From assembly GCA_016934335.1 (NCBI GenBank), contig JAFGTC010000220.1, positions 1-37,347 of the forward strand: a DNA stretch of 37,347 nucleotides, in the 5' to 3' direction. Within the stretch, counting starts at the first letter, position 1. The number at the start of each line of letters is the position of its first letter. Shown here piece after piece: positions 33,768-37,347 of this stretch. This stretch comes from Candidatus Omnitrophota bacterium. GTDB lineage: Bacteria > Hinthialibacterota > Hinthialibacteria > Hinthialibacterales > Hinthialibacteraceae. Position numbers and translations under genes: made by a program. A model generated the notes under the pieces. The model had not been told where the DNA came from. It saw only the letters and a program-made list of their open reading frames with translations, and did no database searches.

Positions 33768-34697
33768 ATGGCGCGTAAACAAAGCATGCTGGCTCCAGGA
33801 TGGTGGGATTACACGACGCTCGGCGACGATCTGTTAAACGACGCGGCTCGGCTGACGCCCCTCGATATGCAGAATCTGTCGCGGGATGGCTTCAAGGTTG
33901 TCTTTTACGACACGCTCGAAGATTTCTATCTGGCTGAAGCGCTGGAGTATATCAATGCGTGGAAGCAATCGACGGCGGATAATCCCGCCGGAATCTGCGG
34001 GCCCATCGGGCCGACCGAACAGCTGCCGCTTGTCGCCCGTTTGGTGAACGAGTTGCAGTTGGACGTCCGCGACGGTCATTTTTGGGGCATGGACGAATGG
34101 GTGATTGACGGAAAAGAAGTGGACGCCAATCATCCGCTCTCGTTTGAAAAAGCCGATCGCGAGCTCTGCTTTGACCGGATCGAGAAGAAACTCGTGATGC
34201 CCGACCGGCATCTTCATTTCCCCAAAGCGGACGTTTCCGCGTACATTGAAAGTTGGAGCGGCGTCCGCTGCGCCGTCATGCAGGGCGGCCAGGGCGACAT
34301 CAAACACTGGGCGTTCAACGATCCTCTCAAACGAGAAGGCGCCTATCAAGACGCTCCCCCGACGCCGGAAGAGTATCGCAAACTGGATACTCGGATTGTC
34401 GAACTGCATCCGGTGACCATGATGCAAAACGCCCGCACCAGCGGCGGCGGCGTAGTGACCGGCGTTCCAACGCGGGCGATTACGGTCGGGCCGGTTCAAA
34501 CCTGGCAGGCGGATAAAGTCTCCATCTGGCAGGCCGGCACGCACGACAACCCCTTCGGCATGCGGTTGACGACGTTGATGATCGGCAAAAAAATCGCCGA
34601 TTCCAGCGTCCCCATGTCTCTCCTGGCCGATCATCCCAACGTCCAATTCAATTTTTATCGCGGGGGAATCGGATCGTGCGACGTAGAGATGCACTAA
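33768..34697 (+). CDS. NagB/RpiA/CoA-transferase-fold protein, divergent glucosamine-6-phosphate deaminase-like
   Basis: A 309-residue protein of the glucosamine-6-phosphate isomerase/deaminase fold. [16 protein letters not shown] (77-92) is the phosphate loop and GMDEWV (107-112) matches the FNMDEY strand of NagB, with Asp109 at the catalytic-base position. The second signature, GxGxDGHIAFNEP in NagB, reads [14 protein letters not shown] (173-186): it has one extra residue between Asp177 and His180 and Asp185 instead of glutamate. Ring-opening and deamination may therefore differ or act on another substrate. I begin at the ATG at 33768 (GAGGTGAG a few bases upstream), not the GTG at 33759. 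It closes the operon after the isomerase and is followed by a hairpin terminator. Confidence 0.78.
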   Translation: MARKQSMLAPGWWDYTTLGDDLLNDAARLTPLDMQNLSRDGFKVVFYDTLEDFYLAEALEYINAWKQSTADNPAGICGPIGPTEQLPLVARLVNELQLDVRDGHFWGMDEWVIDGKEVDANHPLSFEKADRELCFDRIEKKLVMPDRHLHFPKADVSAYIESWSGVRCAVMQGGQGDIKHWAFNDPLKREGAYQDAPPTPEEYRKLDTRIVELHPVTMMQNARTSGGGVVTGVPTRAITVGPVQTWQADKVSIWQAGTHDNPFGMRLTTLMIGKKIADSSVPMSLLADHPNVQFNFYRGGIGSCDVEMH

Positions 34698-34740
34698 AAA
34701 AACGGCGTTCGATTCAGAGACATCGCCGTCAAATCGAAAA

Positions 34741-34775
34741 AAGGCCTCATGGACTCAACGTTCATGGGGCCTTTC
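34741..34775 (+). terminator. Terminator after the NagB-like gene
   Basis: AAGGCCTCATG (34741-34751) pairs with CATGGGGCCTT (34763-34773), 10 of 11 positions, with an 11-base loop; A-rich before and TTCTC after. A smaller ACGGCG/CGCCGT pair precedes it (34702-34729). It probably ends the three-gene sugar operon. Confidence 0.65.
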
Positions 34776-34916
34776 TCATGACGGCGCCTTTGTGGTCTGC
34801 AAACAGCATCTTGCTTCGGCCGGTTCCGCGTCCGATCATCATCGCCGCCATCTTCCCTCACGGGAGAGAGCCGAGCATGATCAAGGCGCTGCTTAGCCGC
34901 GATGCGGAGGTGGGGG

Positions 34917-35963
34917 TCATTCATGCAATTTCCAATCGAGACTTGTTGTCGGCAGGCTGCTGTCGAAGGCATAGATTTGCAGGTCTTCACAGGCGATGTA
35001 TAAAGTGCGATCGTCAGGCGAGAAACAGCAGGCGGTCATGGTCGAGCCGGGATCGTAGCGCATCAATATCTCGTGAGTATTTGCATCCATTAACGACGGC
35101 AGCCCATCACGCTCCGTAACGTAATAAGATTCATCCGACGTCAAGGCGATATCCCGATTAACCGGGATGAATTCGAAAGTCTCCATATCCAGCATGAGAG
35201 CTTCTGGAATTTCCGGTCCTGCATTTCGCGAAAAAAAATACCGATCGTTTCGTAAAAAGCGCAAATCGAAAGTGTATAAAACAGATCCTTCAACTCGTGC
35301 GCGGTTTGTCAGATAAAAATATTCTTCGGGTATTTCATGAAATATTGTTGCACCATCCTCCGCATTCCAAATTATTATGGGATGGGCAAATTCATGTTTG
35401 TGATAATAACTCGAGATTTCGCTCCACTGCACTATTCCGCCTCTCCATTTTTTATTTTCGCTTAAAATCGCTTTATCTAAGTAAACATCTTTTCCAAATG
35501 TATGGAGATCATCTTCCGGATCTCCCGGCAAGGTGAATGGTTCATGATAATAATACGAATCTTCCAAAATGATGGTTTGTCCGTCAATGATAACGGATGA
35601 AGCGTCATGAATCAGGTTCCCGAAGAAAGGATTACCTTCTCCTTTTTCTTCCACTTTAATATCCCGGTCTGATAAGTGAATCGCATATTTCAAGTAGGAA
35701 GCGATTGGAAACGTATTTCCTGTATCTCCACAAATTTCTTCGATTTGAAGACATGTAACATATAAATCCATGCTGGATGATGAAATAGAAAAATTTCCGA
35801 TCTTTCCGGCAAACGCCATGGAGAAAATAAACTCAGGCTTGACAACGCGATTGTACATTTCTTGGGTAAGAACGACATCGTAATCGTTTACCCTATTTTG
35901 GGAGTACGAGGAGTGAATGGAAAAGAATTGTATAAATATAAAAAACAAAATTCGATTGTTCAT
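34917..35963 (-). CDS. Secreted protein of unknown function with beta-propeller-like C-terminus
   Basis: A 348-residue exported protein. A signal peptide covers about residues 1-21 (ILFFIFIQFFSIHSSYS). I recognise no family for the body. It is beta-rich with many aromatic and Asp residues; the last 100 residues show WD40/YVTN-like blades: VLYTFDLRFLRNDRYFFSR, FIPVNRDIALTSDESYYVT and MTACCFSPDDRTLYIACEDLQIYAFD. A periplasmic or surface binding role is inference. The start ATG has no clear Shine-Dalgarno site. Codon use and base composition are more AT-rich than in the operon before it, and the two genes on this stretch (with 36094-36861) share this bias, consistent with acquired DNA. Confidence 0.6.
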   Translation of the reverse strand: MNNRILFFIFIQFFSIHSSYSQNRVNDYDVVLTQEMYNRVVKPEFIFSMAFAGKIGNFSISSSSMDLYVTCLQIEEICGDTGNTFPIASYLKYAIHLSDRDIKVEEKGEGNPFFGNLIHDASSVIIDGQTIILEDSYYYHEPFTLPGDPEDDLHTFGKDVYLDKAILSENKKWRGGIVQWSEISSYYHKHEFAHPIIIWNAEDGATIFHEIPEEYFYLTNRARVEGSVLYTFDLRFLRNDRYFFSRNAGPEIPEALMLDMETFEFIPVNRDIALTSDESYYVTERDGLPSLMDANTHEILMRYDPGSTMTACCFSPDDRTLYIACEDLQIYAFDSSLPTTSLDWKLHE

Positions 35964-36093
35964 TTTCTATAGTAATAAGATTTGCCTTCACATATTGATC
36001 CGCAATCCGCCGTAAAAGCATTGCGATAAATATTCGTTGAAACCGTTATTATGATCGTCAATATCCCAATGACCCCGATCTTAGATGGACGAC

Positions 36094-36861
36094 TTAACCA
36101 TCCTTTTTAATTCTTAACTTTTCCAAATAGGCGTGCGCTTTGGCATAAACGCCTCGATTCACTAATCCCCAAAAATGACTTTCTGGTTCGATGGGATATT
36201 GGCATAACGCTTTCAGCCCAAAAGCAAGCGAATCATTCTCACCTTGATCTAATAATGAATCGAAGAAAGGAATCGCTATTCGTGAATCTATTTCTTTTAA
36301 TAAAGCGGCGGATTGAAAGCGTGAAAGCAATGGATTCTTGCTATCGCTGATCCAAGAAATTAAATAGGGAATCGAATTTTTCCCACATGATCGTATCAGG
36401 AAAAACACCGGTCTATCTGTCGGCAATTCTTTTTGCTTCTCTATGACTCGCTTAAATGTTGATGAGCCCTGGTATGGAGTGAGGCAAAGACTTATATCTT
36501 GCAGAGCGGCGGGTATGATTTCATCGATTTTCAAATTTGCAGCAATCGTATAAATGGAGGATTTTTTTACAATCAAATCATGGGAAAAGGAAGCATTCTC
36601 GTAATCCCTCAATAATGCGAGCAAATGAATCTTCAAATCCGTTTTTTTTCTCAAATAGGCTTCCTCATTATTTTCATTTATCAATACGTCTTGAATGATT
36701 TTTCCATCGGACAGTTCTTGTACTTTTTGATTCACATCCTCCCGCAAACTTGGCAAATAAACAGGGGCATTTAAATCACTAGAAGAAGCAGAATGACTGC
36801 AGAAATGAATAGCGATTAGTAATATAAAAAGATAATTTTTGTTTACATTGTAGAGATTCAT
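36094..36861 (-). CDS. Secreted protein of unknown function with HEAT-like helical repeats
   Basis: A 255-residue exported, mostly helical protein. A hydrophobic signal (about 10-26, YLFILLIAIHFCSHSAS) starts it. The mature chain shows HEAT/ARM-like helix pairs, for example KSSIYTIAANLKIDEIIPAALQDI, PVFFLIRSCGKNSIPYLISWISDS, PLLSRFQSAALLKEIDSRIAIPFFDSLLD and NDSLAFGLKALCQYP. Such repeats usually bind proteins. No enzyme motif is seen. The composition is strongly AT-rich. The start has a poor ribosome binding site, but a perfect TTGACA lies 83 bases upstream. It is 130 bases from the next secreted gene on the same strand, so both may be co-transcribed. I do not recognise a named family. Confidence 0.58.
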   Translation of the reverse strand: MNLYNVNKNYLFILLIAIHFCSHSASSSDLNAPVYLPSLREDVNQKVQELSDGKIIQDVLINENNEEAYLRKKTDLKIHLLALLRDYENASFSHDLIVKKSSIYTIAANLKIDEIIPAALQDISLCLTPYQGSSTFKRVIEKQKELPTDRPVFFLIRSCGKNSIPYLISWISDSKNPLLSRFQSAALLKEIDSRIAIPFFDSLLDQGENDSLAFGLKALCQYPIEPESHFWGLVNRGVYAKAHAYLEKLRIKKDG

Positions 36862-36922
36862 TGTATTAATTGCTTTCTAAAGATATTCCAATTATCTTCA
36901 CTTATATTTCTCTTATATAATA

Positions 36923-36949
36923 CATATACACATTCATTCCTTTTGTCAA
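36923..36949 (-). promoter_or_regulatory. Probable promoter of the HEAT-like gene
   Basis: Minus strand: perfect -35 TTGACA (36944-36949). TATATG (36923-36928) follows at a 15-base spacer; TATGTA at 17 bases and TATTAT at 21 bases are alternatives, so the -10 is not settled. The region is very AT-rich, which raises chance matches. Confidence 0.4.
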
Positions 36950-36961
36950 CAAAAAATTTAC

Positions 36962-37062
36962 AACTGTCACCCCAAACGCATTGTTTGAAAGCGCGCTTAA
37001 GTTGCTGAATTTGTACAACATATCTACGATGATTCTTCTACATTTTGGGGTAACAGTTTTTT
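36962..37062. repeat. ~96-bp element with terminal inverted repeats, copy B
   Basis: Second copy of the element at 17240, same orientation. Arms AACTGTCACCCCAAA (36962-36976) and TTTTGGGGTAACAGTT (37043-37058) pair with one mismatch; a T6 tract follows (37057-37062). The interior keeps TTGTTTGAAAGC, CTTAAGTT-G-CTGAAT and TTCTTCTACATTTT at matching positions. Its right end reaches the stop codon of the small winged-helix gene at 37061, so it may serve as that gene's 3' structure. Confidence 0.8.
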
Positions 37063-37303
37063 ATTCGGGCAAAATATAGAAGCCCTTGGGAGTGCTTTCG
37101 ATTATTAATCCTTTTTCACGCAACTCTTTGATATCCTTGGAGATTTGCGTTCTGGAACATTGAAAAAGCTTTGCCAGCCTTCCGCACGTCCACTGTTTCG
37201 GTTCCGAGGCGATCAGCCGATAGATTTCCATCAGTCGCTTCCACCTCTCCTCGCTGATTGTACACCGATTCCCACAGAGCCCGACCAGCCATCGTTTTCC
37301 CAT
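37061..37303 (-). CDS. Small winged helix-turn-helix DNA-binding protein
   Basis: An 80-residue protein that is almost only a winged helix domain of the DeoR/WYL-type (HTH_11-like): RLMEIYRLIASEPKQ, TCGRLAKLFQCSRTQISKDIKELREKGLI (39-67) as the helix-turn-helix, then the wing IESTPKGFYIL. Regulators with this domain normally carry a ligand or WYL domain behind it; this one stops directly after the wing, so it is either a minimal regulator or a truncated one. The ATG at 37303 has a weak AGGTTGGA upstream; an internal ATG at codon 26 with GAGGAGAGG about 12 bases before it would still keep the whole helix-turn-helix. Its stop codon touches repeat copy B. Confidence 0.7.
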   Translation of the reverse strand: MGKRWLVGLCGNRCTISEERWKRLMEIYRLIASEPKQWTCGRLAKLFQCSRTQISKDIKELREKGLIIESTPKGFYILPE

Positions 37304-37347
37304 GGTTCGAATGAATCCAACCTAATAAAAATCAGAGGATTATCTTA

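Noticed and set aside
34676..35119. Plus-strand open frame of 147 codons after the NagB-like gene
   Set aside because: It overlaps the NagB-like 3' end, a terminator hairpin and the secreted protein's 3' end; arginine-rich shadow with no domain.
1..37347. CRISPR arrays, tRNA, rRNA, prophage or intact insertion sequence
   Set aside because: No regularly spaced direct repeats, cloverleaf or ribosomal sequence, transposase or phage genes were seen; the tandem repeats at 12.8 and 26.25 kb have no spacers.

Overview
The window is bacterial chromosomal DNA, moderately GC-rich (about 53-56% by eye) with several AT-rich intergenic islands. Twin-arginine signals, many signal peptides, secreted glycoside hydrolases, xylose-isomerase-like TIM barrels, Gfo/Idh/MocA oxidoreductases, tandem SPFH proteins and a capsule/exopolysaccharide locus point to a Gram-negative polysaccharide degrader of the PVC group or a neighbouring lineage (Planctomycetota, Lentisphaerota, Hydrogenedentota and similar). 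There is no rRNA, tRNA or marker gene that would fix the taxon, so this is inference. I saw no CRISPR array, phage or intact insertion sequence.

Layout. 0-8.3 kb: start of an exported protein (minus), an orphan antitoxin-like gene, a secreted SGNH hydrolase, a secreted GH36-type alpha-galactosidase ending before a strong terminator, a split pair resembling 'fused MFS/spermidine synthase' proteins but in reversed order, a secreted alpha/beta hydrolase-like protein and a convergent Tat-exported TIM-barrel isomerase-like protein. 8.6-17.0 kb: a large secreted TIM-barrel protein, a small hypothetical gene, a voltage-gated K+ channel with a zinc-ribbon tail, a stand-alone response regulator with a good extended -10 promoter, a secreted GH67/GH20-like protein and a second Tat-exported TIM-barrel protein. 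17.5-26.0 kb: surface-polysaccharide locus: UDP-GlcNAc 2-epimerase, DegT aminotransferase, a stand-alone HPt protein, GT4 glycosyltransferase, capsule-synthesis protein and SDR sugar epimerase on plus, then a GGDEF-like protein coupled to a phosphoglycosyl transferase on minus. 26.4-31.4 kb: uvrC, convergent with an operon of two SPFH/band-7 proteins. 31.8-34.7 kb: a three-gene sugar operon (Gfo/Idh/MocA dehydrogenase, TIM-barrel isomerase, divergent NagB-like protein). 34.9-37.3 kb: AT-rich island with two secreted proteins of unknown function and a small winged-helix protein.

How they work together. The first half is mostly outward-facing carbohydrate processing (esterase, galactosidase, other hydrolases), and the 31.8-34.7 kb operon probably handles a sugar or amino-sugar product inside the cell. 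The 17.5-26 kb block makes nucleotide sugars, transfers the first sugar to the lipid carrier and elongates a surface glycan; its HPt and degenerate GGDEF proteins suggest post-translational control.

Most interesting non-coding signal: a ~96-bp element present twice (17240-17338 and 36962-37062) with long terminal inverted repeats whose arms differ between copies but stay complementary within each copy, a conserved centre and a T-tract at the right end. It is either a small mobile palindromic element or a structured RNA/terminator family. A third, decayed relic may lie near 31.5 kb. The tandem SPFH pair, each protein with repeated N-terminal modules before the SPFH domain, is the most interesting protein system.
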